Source: Saccharospirillum alexandrii (GTDB lineage Bacteria; Pseudomonadota; Gammaproteobacteria; Pseudomonadales; Natronospirillaceae). From it: a DNA stretch of 64,000 nucleotides. The stretch spans positions 302,749 to 366,748 of the forward strand of contig NZ_RCIP01000001.1 in NCBI RefSeq assembly GCF_004000275.1. The letters run 5' to 3'. Made by a program: the position numbers and the translations under genes. Shown piece after piece: positions 1 to 9,100 of the stretch (its first letter is position 1; each line of letters begins with the position of its first letter). The notes under the pieces are model-generated. The model was not told where the DNA came from, did not search any database, and was given only the letters and a program-made list of their open reading frames with translations.

Positions 1-134
1 GTATTGATGATTAGGTAATGCGCCATGCCTGCCAAGCCTCTGATCAGTGGATAGTGAGGGGTGCTGCCTCAAAAAAACGCGCTATCAAACCATTGATCAG
101 GGAGGCTTGCAAATGCAATGCAGCCCCCTGATGG

Positions 135-515
135 CTACTGTGCCTGGCGGGTGGCGGAAAGTGAGATTGATACCGACTCGGCAAACCGCAAGGCGTGAGG
201 TTTGTCGATCTCCACCTCAGCGAAACGGACTTCCTTATGCTCCATGATCAGCGCCAGGACCTCGTGAGTCATGCGTTCGAGCAGCAGGAACTGGTTGTCT
301 TCAACAAAGGCAATGATTTGCTTGGTAATCACCCGGTAGTTCAGCGTGTCTTCGATCTCGGTCGAGTGAATGGCATCGCTGGCGTCGAATCGAATGGTAA
401 TGTTGAGCAGAATGTCCTGCTTGTTTTTTATTTCTTCTTCTTTGATGCCCACATAGGTGCGCAGACGCAGATCCTTGATACGGATACAGGCTTCAGTGTT
501 TTCGTGAATCATCAT
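135..515 (-). CDS. folX: Dihydroneopterin triphosphate 2'-epimerase FolX
   Basis: A 126-residue protein of the dihydroneopterin aldolase/epimerase fold. It converts 7,8-dihydroneopterin triphosphate to the monapterin epimer, the first step toward tetrahydromonapterin, the usual cofactor of bacterial phenylalanine hydroxylase (phhA is in this window at 35.8 kb). It matches FolX rather than FolB through the N-terminal block [17 protein letters not shown], the LNYR motif and [13 protein letters not shown] near the C-terminus. Its start codon overlaps the folE stop by 4 bp (ATGA), so the two are translationally coupled. ATG 515 is followed at once by a second ATG, so the true start could be one codon later. 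Identification is confident from motif recall. Confidence 0.92.
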   Translation of the reverse strand: MMIHENTEACIRIKDLRLRTYVGIKEEEIKNKQDILLNITIRFDASDAIHSTEIEDTLNYRVITKQIIAFVEDNQFLLLERMTHEVLALIMEHKEVRFAEVEIDKPHALRFAESVSISLSATRQAQ

Positions 516-1069
516 CGACGTCCCAGCAAGGTTAGGAATTCATTGCGTGTATTTTGCGACTTGCGAAAACTGCCCAGCATCACCGATGTCGTGGTTTTCG
601 ACTGCTGTTTCTCAACGCCGCGCATCATCATGCACAGATGCTGCGCCTCCAGAACCACACCGACACCGGCCGCACCGGTTACCTCGAGCACGGCATTGGC
701 GATCTGCTTGGTCAGTTGCTCCTGAATCTGCAACCGGCGCGCAAACATGTCGGTAATGCGCGCAAACTTGCTTAACCCCAGCACCTTGCCCTGCGGAATG
801 TAGGCGATGTGCGCCTTGCCAAAAAAGGGCAGCATGTGGTGCTCGCACAGCGAATAGAACTCGATATCCTGTACCAGCACCATTTCATCGGTATCCGCGG
901 TGAAAACCGCGCCATTGGTAACAGTGTCGAGATCCAGAGAGTAGCCAGCCGTCAAAAATCGAATGGCTTTCGCCGCCCGTTCCGGCGTGTCGAGCAGGCC
1001 ATCGCGAGATGGATCTTCCCCGAGATCGTTGATCAGGGTTTGGTATAGCTTGGGCAGGGTGTCAGTCAT
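512..1069 (-). CDS. folE: GTP cyclohydrolase I FolE
   Basis: A 185-residue cytoplasmic enzyme that opens GTP to 7,8-dihydroneopterin triphosphate, the entry step to folate and pterin cofactors. The zinc/active-site block LCEHHMLPF and the later HLCMMMRGV block carry the Cys and His zinc ligands of type IA GTP cyclohydrolase. The length is typical of the short proteobacterial FolE used with FolX. It is the first gene of a folE-folX operon, and product and next enzyme act in series. The coupling to an epimerase rather than an aldolase suggests the operon serves monapterin supply; this is inference. An inverted repeat overlaps its putative promoter just upstream. Confidence 0.95.
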   Translation of the reverse strand: MTDTLPKLYQTLINDLGEDPSRDGLLDTPERAAKAIRFLTAGYSLDLDTVTNGAVFTADTDEMVLVQDIEFYSLCEHHMLPFFGKAHIAYIPQGKVLGLSKFARITDMFARRLQIQEQLTKQIANAVLEVTGAAGVGVVLEAQHLCMMMRGVEKQQSKTTTSVMLGSFRKSQNTRNEFLTLLGRR

Positions 1070-1088
1070 GTAACCGCTCTAGTAAATA

Positions 1089-1113
1089 CAGACTGCCAGT
1101 ATACGACAGTCTG
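1089..1113 (-). promoter_or_regulatory. Candidate folE promoter with overlapping inverted repeat
   Basis: On the minus strand a TATACT hexamer (1104-1099) lies about 30 bp upstream of the folE start. It is enclosed by the inverted repeat CAGACTG-N11-CAGTCTG (1089-1095 and 1107-1113). A dyad centred on a -10 box is the usual layout of a repressor operator. The -35 region is not convincing. No regulator is encoded next to it. Confidence 0.4.
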
Positions 1114-1154
1114 CTGGCCTTGGATGATTGAAGTGCGCTATCGATGTGCCAGAC

Positions 1155-1631
1155 TCAAAGGCTGTCCAGAACAGCCAGTACATCATCGTGATGGCTCTTA
1201 GTCTTAACCTTCTCCATCACGTGGGCCAGTTTACCTTCTTCATCAATGATAAAGGTGATGCGGTGTATGCCATCGAACTCTCGACCCATGAATTTTTTCA
1301 GGCCCCAGACACCGAATTTGTCGGCAATGCTGTGGTCTTCATCGCTGAGCAGATCGAAATTCAGGGATTCCTTTTCAATAAACTTGACCAGTCGCTTGGG
1401 CGCATCCGGGCTGATGCCCAGGGCGACGGCGTTGCGTTTTTCCAGTTCTGCCTTGCTGTCGCGCAGGCCGCAGGCCTGGGTGGTGCAGCCGGGAGTCATC
1501 GCTTTGGGGTAAAAATACAGAATCACCTTCTTGCCGCGATAATCCTTGAGTGACACGGTTTCTTCGTTTTGGTTAACGGTTGTGAACTCTGGCGCGGGGG
1601 CGCCGGTTTTGGGGAGGTTTAAGGTGCTCAT
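1155..1631 (-). CDS. bcp: Thioredoxin-dependent peroxiredoxin Bcp (PrxQ type)
   Basis: A 158-residue peroxiredoxin that reduces hydrogen and organic peroxides using thioredoxin. The peroxidatic cysteine is in the block TPGCTTQAC (C49), with the second cysteine C54 five residues later, the pattern of atypical 2-Cys Bcp/PrxQ. The start was set at ATG 1631 (MSTLNLPKTG). The longer open frame to 1889 runs through a palindromic repeat and has no family similarity in its extension. It is transcribed divergently from the mks operon. Confidence 0.93.
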   Translation of the reverse strand: MSTLNLPKTGAPAPEFTTVNQNEETVSLKDYRGKKVILYFYPKAMTPGCTTQACGLRDSKAELEKRNAVALGISPDAPKRLVKFIEKESLNFDLLSDEDHSIADKFGVWGLKKFMGREFDGIHRITFIIDEEGKLAHVMEKVKTKSHHDDVLAVLDSL

Positions 1632-1754
1632 AGTTGAATGTCCTGTAGTCGTATACCGGTTTGTAGCGCATAAGATCGGATTTAATACGCCGATAATTGG
1701 TGCTATGGATTCGTTAATCATCGCATGGCTGAAGTAACCACGGACTGAGTGACT

Positions 1755-1870
1755 GCTGCCGGGTCGACCTATCCGGGGAAGTCTGCAGCATGGATGCTGC
1801 AGTCTAGGCCCCGTGGATTGGGTTGAGTGGGCGGCATCCCGCCCGACCCTGGATAGGTCGACCCGGTGGC
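1755..1870. repeat. Palindromic element, copy A (inner short type)
   Basis: Inverted arms of 24 bp (1755-1778 and 1847-1870) share the core GGGTCGACCTATCC. Between them lies a hairpin CTGCAGCAT-GG-ATGCTGCAG, then a conserved GGCCCC-TGGAT block and a small GGGCGGCATCCCGCCC-type hairpin. No outer CTCAAGTTTC arms are visible. This is the only recognisable content of the 430-bp gap between bcp and mksF. Confidence 0.85.
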
Positions 1871-2060
1871 TGGCACGGCTTGCAGGCACTTACTGTGGGG
1901 TGAGATACGTAGCCACAGTCTAATAATAGGGCCTCAGTAGAGGGCTTCAACCAGTGGCCGACTTCCCCAGTGTTTGACCCGGTTTGTGACTGTCGAAACC
2001 GCCCGATTTAAGGTATCCTCACTGCCCCGGTGAGGCCACCTTCAACGCATTGATTTTCTT

Positions 2061-3536
2061 ATGTTTTTCGAGAATGAACGCAATCAGTTTTTCCGACCGA
2101 TGACCGGTAAATACCGGGCTCAGCTGGTTGAATGTCTGACCGAGCTGTACCGGCGACTCTACAGCAGCTCCAGTGCCGACTATGGCCATGCTCTGTCGCG
2201 GGATGATGTGGTCGACACTTTTCAGGGAGCACTGGTGCGTGCGCCGGAGATGGCCACCGACGATGGTGACCGGGAGGGACGCTTCCGCACCAGCCGGGAT
2301 CAGGCCGTCTGGTCGCTGAACACGCTGGTCGAGCATGGCTGGCTGGAAAAACAAGTCGATGAAGCCACCCTGCAGAGCACCTTCAACTTCAGCCGGCGCG
2401 GCCGCCAGTTCACCGAGCCGTTTGTTGCCGGGGACTTGGACCAGATTCGCACCCGCCATCGCAACACCCGCAACGTCCGTAACGCCTTGCAGGCGTTTTT
2501 GGAGCGTGGTGAAGTGTACGACGTGCTCGACGCCTGGGAGTACTCGGAGCGGATTATCAGCGATTTTACCGACATTATTGCCGAGCTAGACGAGCGAAAG
2601 CGGGCGCTGGTGCGGGAAATGGAAAGCCAGGTCATGATCCAGCGCGTCAGCCAGGACTTTTTCGACTTCATGGAAAAACGCTTCCAGCCGGACCTGTCCA
2701 TACGGCTGAGCGCCGATAACGTCGAAAAGTACCGCGACGATATCGCCACCTGCATTCGCCAGATTCGCGCCCAGGACCGCAGCTTCAAAGCCCGTGCCGA
2801 GCGCCGCTTGCGCGAATTGTTGCCCGATCAGGTTCAGGAAGGGCAGAGCCTGCTCTGGTCTGTGCTCGACAACATCGAAAGCCGGCTAAAAGCCGCCAGC
2901 GACATCATGGTGCCGGCCCTGCGCCGTGCTCTGCAGGGGTTCACCAAGCGGGCTGATATCATCATTCGCCAGATCAGCTACCTGGCCAGCCAACAACATA
3001 ACGACGTGGTCAAGGTGTGCCAGCGCCTGAGCCAGCTGGATGCCGCCGATCGGGATGCCGGCCTATCGCGGGCGGGTGCCGCCATGTCGGTCACCCGGGT
3101 TGGCTTTATCGACCCGGGGAGTGTGCGCATGCACGCTGCCCGAACCCGGCGTCACTTCGCCATGGACGTCACCGAAGACAACCAGGACGACTTCGACACC
3201 GAAGCGCGCAAGGAACTCTATGTGCAGCAGGTGTTGGACCAGGCTTTCCTGATCAACGACAACCGGGTTCGCAACTATCTGATCAACCAGCTCAGCCGGG
3301 GCGAAACCGTCTCCACCGCCGATCTGCCCGTTGAGACGGCCGACGACTTGCTGGCATTGGCGCACGCCATTGAAGTCGGCGCAGCCAGCTCACTGTCGTC
3401 CGATTATCGCTTTATCGTCGAGTGGACCGGTGATTCGGTTGCCTCGGAATACTTTGAATCCCAGGATAACTTCAGCATCCGGCTCGAGCCCCAGCGCACG
3501 AGCGATGTTCCCGAACAGGAGTCAGACCATGTTTGA
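2061..3536 (+). CDS. mksF: Condensin kleisin-type subunit MksF (JetA family)
   Basis: A 491-residue protein whose N-terminus ([19 protein letters not shown]) and size match the MksF/JetA family, the MukF-like subunit of Mks/Wadjet SMC complexes. In the family it bridges the SMC heads and binds MksE. The sequence shows a winged-helix-like N-terminal third, a long charged helical middle (roughly residues 170-330) and an acidic C-terminus, with no enzymatic motif. It is the first gene of a tight three-gene operon; its stop lies 8 bp inside the next gene. No strong ribosome binding site precedes ATG 2061; the start was chosen because it gives the expected family N-terminus. Confidence 0.85.
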   Translation: MFFENERNQFFRPMTGKYRAQLVECLTELYRRLYSSSSADYGHALSRDDVVDTFQGALVRAPEMATDDGDREGRFRTSRDQAVWSLNTLVEHGWLEKQVDEATLQSTFNFSRRGRQFTEPFVAGDLDQIRTRHRNTRNVRNALQAFLERGEVYDVLDAWEYSERIISDFTDIIAELDERKRALVREMESQVMIQRVSQDFFDFMEKRFQPDLSIRLSADNVEKYRDDIATCIRQIRAQDRSFKARAERRLRELLPDQVQEGQSLLWSVLDNIESRLKAASDIMVPALRRALQGFTKRADIIIRQISYLASQQHNDVVKVCQRLSQLDAADRDAGLSRAGAAMSVTRVGFIDPGSVRMHAARTRRHFAMDVTEDNQDDFDTEARKELYVQQVLDQAFLINDNRVRNYLINQLSRGETVSTADLPVETADDLLALAHAIEVGAASSLSSDYRFIVEWTGDSVASEYFESQDNFSIRLEPQRTSDVPEQESDHV

Positions 3537-4284
3537 TGATCTCGATCACCGGCTCGAAACCGCTGGTTTCAGTCGTCAGGAATACAGCGAACTGCTGATT
3601 CGGTTGCTCGATTATGGGGTGATTTGCCGGGATGAAAGCCAGATTGAACAGCAGCTGTACGATCGCTATTTGCGTCTGGAAGGACAGGTGCAGGATTATC
3701 TGGAACTGATCGGGGTTCAAATTCAGCACGATCGCCGCTTCAACTTCGTGCGTCTGTTCCCACCCGGCGCCGAAGTGCCTGGATTGGACGACAGCGGCGA
3801 AGGGCCCTTCAACCAGGGGTTCCGGGTGCGCCTTAATCAACAGGAGGTGGCGCTGGTGTTGGTATTGCGCAGCCTCTACGACCGCGCCCTGCGTGAAGGC
3901 CAGGTCGACGACAATGGCTGCGTGCTGGCCTCGCTCGAAAACATCACTATCTCCTTGCGCAATCTGCTGAAGCGGTCACTGCCCGACAACGTCACCGAGC
4001 GCAAACACCTGTTCAAGCGTCTGCGCCAGTTACGATTGATTCAACTGAGCCAGGACGACGCCTTAGACAGCGGCGACTTCTGGGTGCGCATTCGCCCTAT
4101 GATCATGAGCTACGTCTCCGATGACGTGCTCGGCGCTTTGCTTGAAGGAACGGAATTGCCCGACACAGCCGGCCCATCGGCGGCTGACAATAGCCCGGAA
4201 GAAAGCGACGCAGATGAAGACATTCAACACCTGGATCGCATTACTGTGACTGACCCCACTGCCTCCGTTTTTGCACAGGACTGA
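3529..4284 (+). CDS. mksE: Condensin subunit MksE (JetB family, DUF4194)
   Basis: A 251-residue protein of the MksE/JetB (DUF4194) family, the MukE-like winged-helix partner of MksF. The block [25 protein letters not shown] and the [11 protein letters not shown] segment are family-like. The last 45 residues or so are acidic and probably disordered ([14 protein letters not shown]). Translation probably starts at ATG 3529, overlapping mksF by 8 bp and preceded by AGGAG; a longer frame upstream overlaps mksF and was not used. mksB follows 2 nt after its stop, implying one mRNA and stoichiometric assembly. Confidence 0.85.
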   Translation: MFDDLDHRLETAGFSRQEYSELLIRLLDYGVICRDESQIEQQLYDRYLRLEGQVQDYLELIGVQIQHDRRFNFVRLFPPGAEVPGLDDSGEGPFNQGFRVRLNQQEVALVLVLRSLYDRALREGQVDDNGCVLASLENITISLRNLLKRSLPDNVTERKHLFKRLRQLRLIQLSQDDALDSGDFWVRIRPMIMSYVSDDVLGALLEGTELPDTAGPSAADNSPEESDADEDIQHLDRITVTDPTASVFAQD

Positions 4285-4286
4285 CC

Positions 4287-7200
4287 ATGTTTTTAAAAAA
4301 ATTCATCTACGTAAACTGGGGCAATATTCCGCTGCTGGAATTCGATTTCGGGCCAATCAACCTGCTCAGTGGCGGTAACGGTTCCGGCAAGACAACGGCC
4401 GCCGATGCGCTGCAAACCATCATGACCGCCGCGCATGATACACTGTTTCATTTTAACCCGGGGCAAGACGAGGCGACGCAGCGCGGCCGCGGCAAACAGG
4501 TACGCACGCTAGCCTCTTATGTGCTGGGATGTGATGACGGCTCCTACGCTCGGCCGGATGGTGCCGTCGGCTACCTGGCCGCCGTGTTTCACCCCACAGA
4601 GGGTGAGCCGGCCGAGCCTTTTACCGCCATAATCGGTGCCAGTGCCTTTCTCGACAAAGCCGGCAGTCAGCCGATCGCCCGGCTGGGCGACATCAGCTAT
4701 ATGATTGCTCCGGGCGAGCAACTGAGCCAGTCAGATTTCGTCATCGAAGGCGATACGGGCCGCAGCGTGGTAAAGCTGGATGCCCTGGTTGGCCGCTTAA
4801 AAGCACAGACCGTTTCGATAGAAAAGTACGACACCAAAAAACAATATCTACGCCGTTTTTACGCCGCCATTAGAGGCCGTAACGATGCCGTCAGTGAACG
4901 CGAAGCGATGAACGCCGCACGCGCTTTCTCCCGGTTTATGGCCTACAAACCAGTGAAAGGCATCAACACCTTTGTAGCCCAGGAAATTCTGGAACAAAAG
5001 GATCTGGGTGAAGCCATTCGCACTGTGTCCGACCTGATGAAAACCATCAGCGGCATGGAAGCCGAAGCCAACCGACTGAAAAATACCATTGACCGGCTGA
5101 CTACGTCGCGGGCTCACAGTGACCGCTACATCGACCAGTGGCTCGACTACAACCTGGCCGATTACATCGCCGCTAAATCCCGCTTTGTGAACGACCAGAA
5201 ACGCTACCTGACCGCCAAGCAGGAGCAACAAAATCTGTTGCAGCAACGCGATACCGTGCAGTCTGATCTGGATGTCGCCGAGCAGCGCCGGGACCAGTCA
5301 CACGAGCAGCTGGTGTCGCTGGAAGCGCAGCGTCGGGGCGTGGGCGCGCTGCAGGACAAAGACAAGTTTGAAACCCAGGCCGAGCAGTGCAAGAAAACCC
5401 TAACGCAACTGGCAACCCCCTTGTTGAAGCAAGACGACGCTCTGCAACGTAGCCTGAAAGCCAGCGCCCAGATCCAGCAAAGCCTGTTGAAAACCAGCCT
5501 GGCGACCGAGCTTCCGGAGTTGGCTGGCAAACAACTCGGGCAACTGAGCAAGTCGGTCATGCAACAGTCGGACAGCCCCGTCGACTTTCGCAGTCTGATG
5601 AACCGCGACTGGATTGACTTGTCGCCGCTGGAACAGCATCTGGACGATGTCATTGCCCAGCAAAGTCTGATGAACCAGTGGCGTGAAGCCTGGTTTAGCG
5701 ATGGCTGGTCGAGTACGGGTGTCAGTCTGCGCGATCAGTTACAGCGCGTGCAGGACCGGCGGGAACAGAAACTCGCCCAGATCCGCCAGTCGATCAGCCG
5801 CAAGCAGCAGGACATCGACAGCCTCGAAGGCCAGCAACTGAACTACCCCTATCACGTGCGCACCGCGCTGGAAGCGATTCGTCGGGAACTGCCCCAGGCC
5901 GACCCGCGTGTGCTGTGCGACCACGTCGAGATTCGCGACCCGAAATGGCAGTCGGCACTGGAAGGTTATATTGGCGGTGCCCGCTTTGCGATTCTGGTAG
6001 AAGCCAAATACGAGGCGGACGCCATTCAAATTGTGCGCAACCTGCCCAAGGATAACCGCGCCCGGGTCATTCAGGGCAGCAAGGCCCGCCAGGATGCCGA
6101 ACGGGTCACCTTGCCCGCCAATTCGGTGGTCCACCTGATGGAGTTCGATCATTCCGTAGCGCGCGCCTACTTAACCGCAAGCTACGGCCTGGTTGAGCAA
6201 TGCGAAGACGCCGAGGCGTTGAAAAAGACCCGTCGCGGGGTGACTCATCAGGGCCTCGGCAGCGGCGCCTACGCGATGTATCGCTGTGACATGCCTGTCT
6301 CGGACCTGGTGTTCGGGCAGGGTGCGCGCGAGCGCGCCATGGCCGCCAAGAAAGACGAACTGATGACCCTGGCTCAGCAAGCCAACGACTGGCAAACCCA
6401 GGTGCAGGAAGTCAGCGCGCTCTACCAGTCGGTGAACCAACTGGCGCATCTGAACCATGCCGATTTAATGCGTGACATGCTCGAAGCCCAGCGTGCCTTG
6501 CGCATGGCCGAGCAGGCGCTGACCTCACTGGATCTGAGCGACGCCCAGGGCCTGGAGGACGAGTACCGGGAAGTCAGTGAACAGCTGAAAGCACTGGATG
6601 CGCGCATTCGCGAATTGATCGAACGCAAGGGCAGTTTGGGCGAGCGCATCGAGACCCTGTCGCGCCAGTGCAAGGCCCTCAGTGATCAGCAGGAAACCAC
6701 GGAATTGCACAGCGAGCGTAAGGAAAATTACCTGCGCGATCTGGTCAGCGTGTGGCCTGAATTTGATGTCGAAGCACGGCTCGAAGAAGCCGATGCAGCG
6801 GCCGAGACCGCCGATGCCGATACCCAGGAAAACCTGCGCAAATCACTGGAAAGTGAGCTCAATGCCCGCGCACACGAATTGGAACAGTTGCTTAAGGATC
6901 ACAACCAGGATTGTCAGCCACAGGATGCCATCGCACTCGACCTGAACTACAGCGAACTGCACAGCGCCGATTTCTTCAAGGGCATCGTGTCGCTTCGCCG
7001 CCAGGTCGACCAGGTGCACAACCGCCTGAAGAACAACATTCTGGTCGAAAAAGTCGACAACCTGGGTGCGCTCAAAGACAGCTTCAACAATGCATTTGTC
7101 ACCAACCTGTGCCACGCCATTTATCAATCGATCAATGATGGTAAGCGAGTACTTGAAGATCTGAACGCCGAGCTTGAACACCACCGGTTTGGCGCCGACC

Positions 7201-7916
7201 GCGAACGTTACTGGTTCGATTGGGACTGGGTGCCGGAATACCGGGAGTACTGGCACTTCTTCGATGAAGTAATCAAAAGCCCATCGCTCGGCGAAGGGCA
7301 AACCCTGTTCGATACCGAATTGAGCACTCGTTCAGCCCAGGTCCGCGACCAGTTGATGGAGATGTTGCTCGATGACGATGAGCAAAGGGCCCTGCGCGAG
7401 CTGGAGCGGATATCCGATTACCGTAATTACCGTAATTACGAAATCTACAAGCAACCGGAAGGCAAGCAACCGATCGCGCTGAGCCAATACGGCACCGGCT
7501 CCGGCGGTCAGCTGGAAACCCCGGCCTACATCATCCGGTCGGCGGCCATCACCTCGGCCTTCCGCTTTAACGAAGGCGATTCGCACCTGCGCATGGTGCT
7601 GGTGGATGAAGCTTTCTCCAAAATGGATGAAACTAGATCCAAAGAGGTCATTCGCTATCTGACCGAATCCCTCGGATTGCAATTGTTGTTCATTATGCCG
7701 ACCAGTAAATCCGGACCCTTTATGGACATGATTTCCAATCAGTTTGTATTCTCCAAGGTGCCGCTGGCCCAGGGTAACCGGGTAGGGCAATTGAATACCC
7801 GTGTGCTGGTCGACCGGCAAAAATGCAATCAGGATAAAATCCGGACACTCTGGGCCAACCACCGCAAGGTGATCCGGCAACAGGCCGAACTGGATTTCAT
7901 GGCAGACATTGAATAA
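4287..7916 (+). CDS. mksB: SMC-like condensin ATPase MksB (JetC family)
   Basis: A 1209-residue SMC/MukB-like ATPase. The Walker A motif GGNGSGKT is at residues 29-36. Two long coiled-coil arms (about 280-530 and 690-960) flank a central hinge-like region (about 560-680). The C-terminal head has the signature GTGSGGQ (1069-1075) and Walker B VLVDEA with D1107 and E1108. The head halves join to form an ATP-driven DNA loop-extruding motor with MksF and MksE. It ends the operon: no TOPRIM nuclease gene (mksG/jetD) follows, and the next feature is a repeat pair, then upp. This fits the chromosome-organising Mks subtype rather than the plasmid-cleaving Wadjet form; that role is inferred from gene content. 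Confidence 0.88.
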   Translation: MFLKKFIYVNWGNIPLLEFDFGPINLLSGGNGSGKTTAADALQTIMTAAHDTLFHFNPGQDEATQRGRGKQVRTLASYVLGCDDGSYARPDGAVGYLAAVFHPTEGEPAEPFTAIIGASAFLDKAGSQPIARLGDISYMIAPGEQLSQSDFVIEGDTGRSVVKLDALVGRLKAQTVSIEKYDTKKQYLRRFYAAIRGRNDAVSEREAMNAARAFSRFMAYKPVKGINTFVAQEILEQKDLGEAIRTVSDLMKTISGMEAEANRLKNTIDRLTTSRAHSDRYIDQWLDYNLADYIAAKSRFVNDQKRYLTAKQEQQNLLQQRDTVQSDLDVAEQRRDQSHEQLVSLEAQRRGVGALQDKDKFETQAEQCKKTLTQLATPLLKQDDALQRSLKASAQIQQSLLKTSLATELPELAGKQLGQLSKSVMQQSDSPVDFRSLMNRDWIDLSPLEQHLDDVIAQQSLMNQWREAWFSDGWSSTGVSLRDQLQRVQDRREQKLAQIRQSISRKQQDIDSLEGQQLNYPYHVRTALEAIRRELPQADPRVLCDHVEIRDPKWQSALEGYIGGARFAILVEAKYEADAIQIVRNLPKDNRARVIQGSKARQDAERVTLPANSVVHLMEFDHSVARAYLTASYGLVEQCEDAEALKKTRRGVTHQGLGSGAYAMYRCDMPVSDLVFGQGARERAMAAKKDELMTLAQQANDWQTQVQEVSALYQSVNQLAHLNHADLMRDMLEAQRALRMAEQALTSLDLSDAQGLEDEYREVSEQLKALDARIRELIERKGSLGERIETLSRQCKALSDQQETTELHSERKENYLRDLVSVWPEFDVEARLEEADAAAETADADTQENLRKSLESELNARAHELEQLLKDHNQDCQPQDAIALDLNYSELHSADFFKGIVSLRRQVDQVHNRLKNNILVEKVDNLGALKDSFNNAFVTNLCHAIYQSINDGKRVLEDLNAELEHHRFGADRERYWFDWDWVPEYREYWHFFDEVIKSPSLGEGQTLFDTELSTRSAQVRDQLMEMLLDDDEQRALRELERISDYRNYRNYEIYKQPEGKQPIALSQYGTGSGGQLETPAYIIRSAAITSAFRFNEGDSHLRMVLVDEAFSKMDETRSKEVIRYLTESLGLQLLFIMPTSKSGPFMDMISNQFVFSKVPLAQGNRVGQLNTRVLVDRQKCNQDKIRTLWANHRKVIRQQAELDFMADIE

Positions 7917-7918
7917 AT

Positions 7919-8022
7919 AAGGCAAGTTCGGAGGTCAATTGTTCCTCGGTGCCAGGAGTCCGTGTCAGGCACCGGGTATACCCGGCACCTGGCACTCACT
8001 AGGTTGCGTGCTCCAAAATTTG
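7919..8022. repeat. Palindromic element, copy C (collapsed remnant)
   Basis: The core (7962-7998) is a nearly perfect palindrome in which GTGTCAGGCACCGGGT is joined directly to its inverted partner ACCCGGCACCTGGCAC, with the whole interior of the inner element missing. A degraded outer arm (CAAGTTCGGAGGTC) lies at about 7923 and a right outer arm (CTCCAAAATTTGA) at about 8011. It looks like an internal deletion between the two arms of an element of the copy E/J subclass. It lies immediately before copy B. Confidence 0.7.
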
Positions 8023-8068
8023 AATGAATATTACGGTAAATCCACCCGATTGGGCGCCTTACTTTAGT

Positions 8069-8260
8069 TACTCAAGTTTCGGAGTTTGCTGGCAAAGGGT
8101 TAGCACCGGTTGCCAGGTAGGGCTATCGAGGGTGGTCCGCAGCAGGGATGCTGCGGTCCAGGCCCCATGGATGGGTTTACGCCGACCCTCGATAGCCCTA
8201 CCTGGTAGCCGGTGCGGGCGACTGGCAACATTGTCAACCTCGAACTCCGAAGTTTGACTA
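8069..8260. repeat. Palindromic element, copy B (outer plus inner short type)
   Basis: The outer inverted repeat is CTCAAGTTTCGGAGTT (about 8071) against AACTCCGAAGTTTGA (about 8243). Nested inside are 31-bp inner arms (8103-8133 and 8185-8215) matching at 29 positions, sharing AGGTAGGGCTATCGAGGGT. The loop holds the GCAGCAGGGATGCTGC hairpin and the GGCCCCATGGATGGG block. It fills most of the gap between mksB and upp. Confidence 0.88.
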
Positions 8261-8315
8261 CTATACAGTCCAGCGGTTTAACGGGTAGCGGCAATAGGCG
8301 GCTAAGGAACTATAA

Positions 8316-8945
8316 ATGGCAATACATGAAATTACACACCCACTGATTCAGCATAAACTGGGTTTGATGCGCGAAGCGGGCATCAGTACCAAGCACTTCC
8401 GGGAACTGGCCGGTGAAGTTGGCAATTTGCTGACCTATGAAGCGGGACGGGAGCTTGAAACCGAGACCGTTGAAATCGAAAGCTGGACCGGTTTGCCCTT
8501 GAAGGTGCAACGGATTAAGGGCAAAAAAATTACGGTGGTCCCTATTTTGCGAGCCGGGCTTGGCATGCTTGATGGGGTTATGCAGCTTATTCCCAATGCC
8601 AAAGTCAGTGTTGTCGGGCTGTACCGGGATGAAGAAACGCTGGAACCGGTGCCGTATTTCGATAAGGTCATCGAAGATGTCGAAGACCGGACAGCATTGA
8701 TTGTTGACCCCATGCTGGCAACCGGGGGCACATTGATTGCCACGATTGAATTGTTGAAAGCCAAAGGGTGCAAGCGAATTATGGGTTTGTTCCTGGTTGC
8801 GGCGCCGGAAGGCATTGAGACCGTTCTGAACGCCCACCCGGATATCGATCTCTATGTGGCCTCCGTAGATGACCGCCTGAATGATCAGGGTTATATTATT
8901 CCTGGCTTGGGCGATGCGGGTGACAAGATATTCGGGACGCGCTGA
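8316..8945 (+). CDS. upp: Uracil phosphoribosyltransferase Upp
   Basis: A 209-residue phosphoribosyltransferase that salvages uracil with PRPP to UMP. The PRPP loop [10 protein letters not shown] and the uracil-binding C-terminal segment [16 protein letters not shown] are intact, and the length equals that of the typical bacterial enzyme. AAGGA precedes ATG 8316. No uracil permease gene (uraA) follows, although these two genes are often adjacent. It stands alone between the repeat pair and the response regulator gene. Confidence 0.96.
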   Translation: MAIHEITHPLIQHKLGLMREAGISTKHFRELAGEVGNLLTYEAGRELETETVEIESWTGLPLKVQRIKGKKITVVPILRAGLGMLDGVMQLIPNAKVSVVGLYRDEETLEPVPYFDKVIEDVEDRTALIVDPMLATGGTLIATIELLKAKGCKRIMGLFLVAAPEGIETVLNAHPDIDLYVASVDDRLNDQGYIIPGLGDAGDKIFGTR

Positions 8946-9100
8946 GAACGGCTTGCCAAACCGGTGATGACCATTTAATTTGCTGCAAAACTGGAAATAG
9001 AGTCTAAAGTAGGGGGTGTGGCAGGCCGAGTCCTCGCCGGAGGCAGTTGGTGGCACCGGACGAGGCAGGCACCTAATATCAGCCTGACGGAGTCAGTGCT

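Noticed and set aside
1-134. Gene at the left edge
   Set aside because: The first 134 bp hold no frame with recognisable similarity or ribosome site; nothing can be supported there.
1632-1889. N-terminal extension of Bcp
   Set aside because: It reads through repeat copy A and has no peroxiredoxin similarity.
7917-8315. mksG/jetD nuclease gene downstream of mksB
   Set aside because: Only repeats C and B lie between mksB and upp; no open frame of suitable size or TOPRIM motif was seen.
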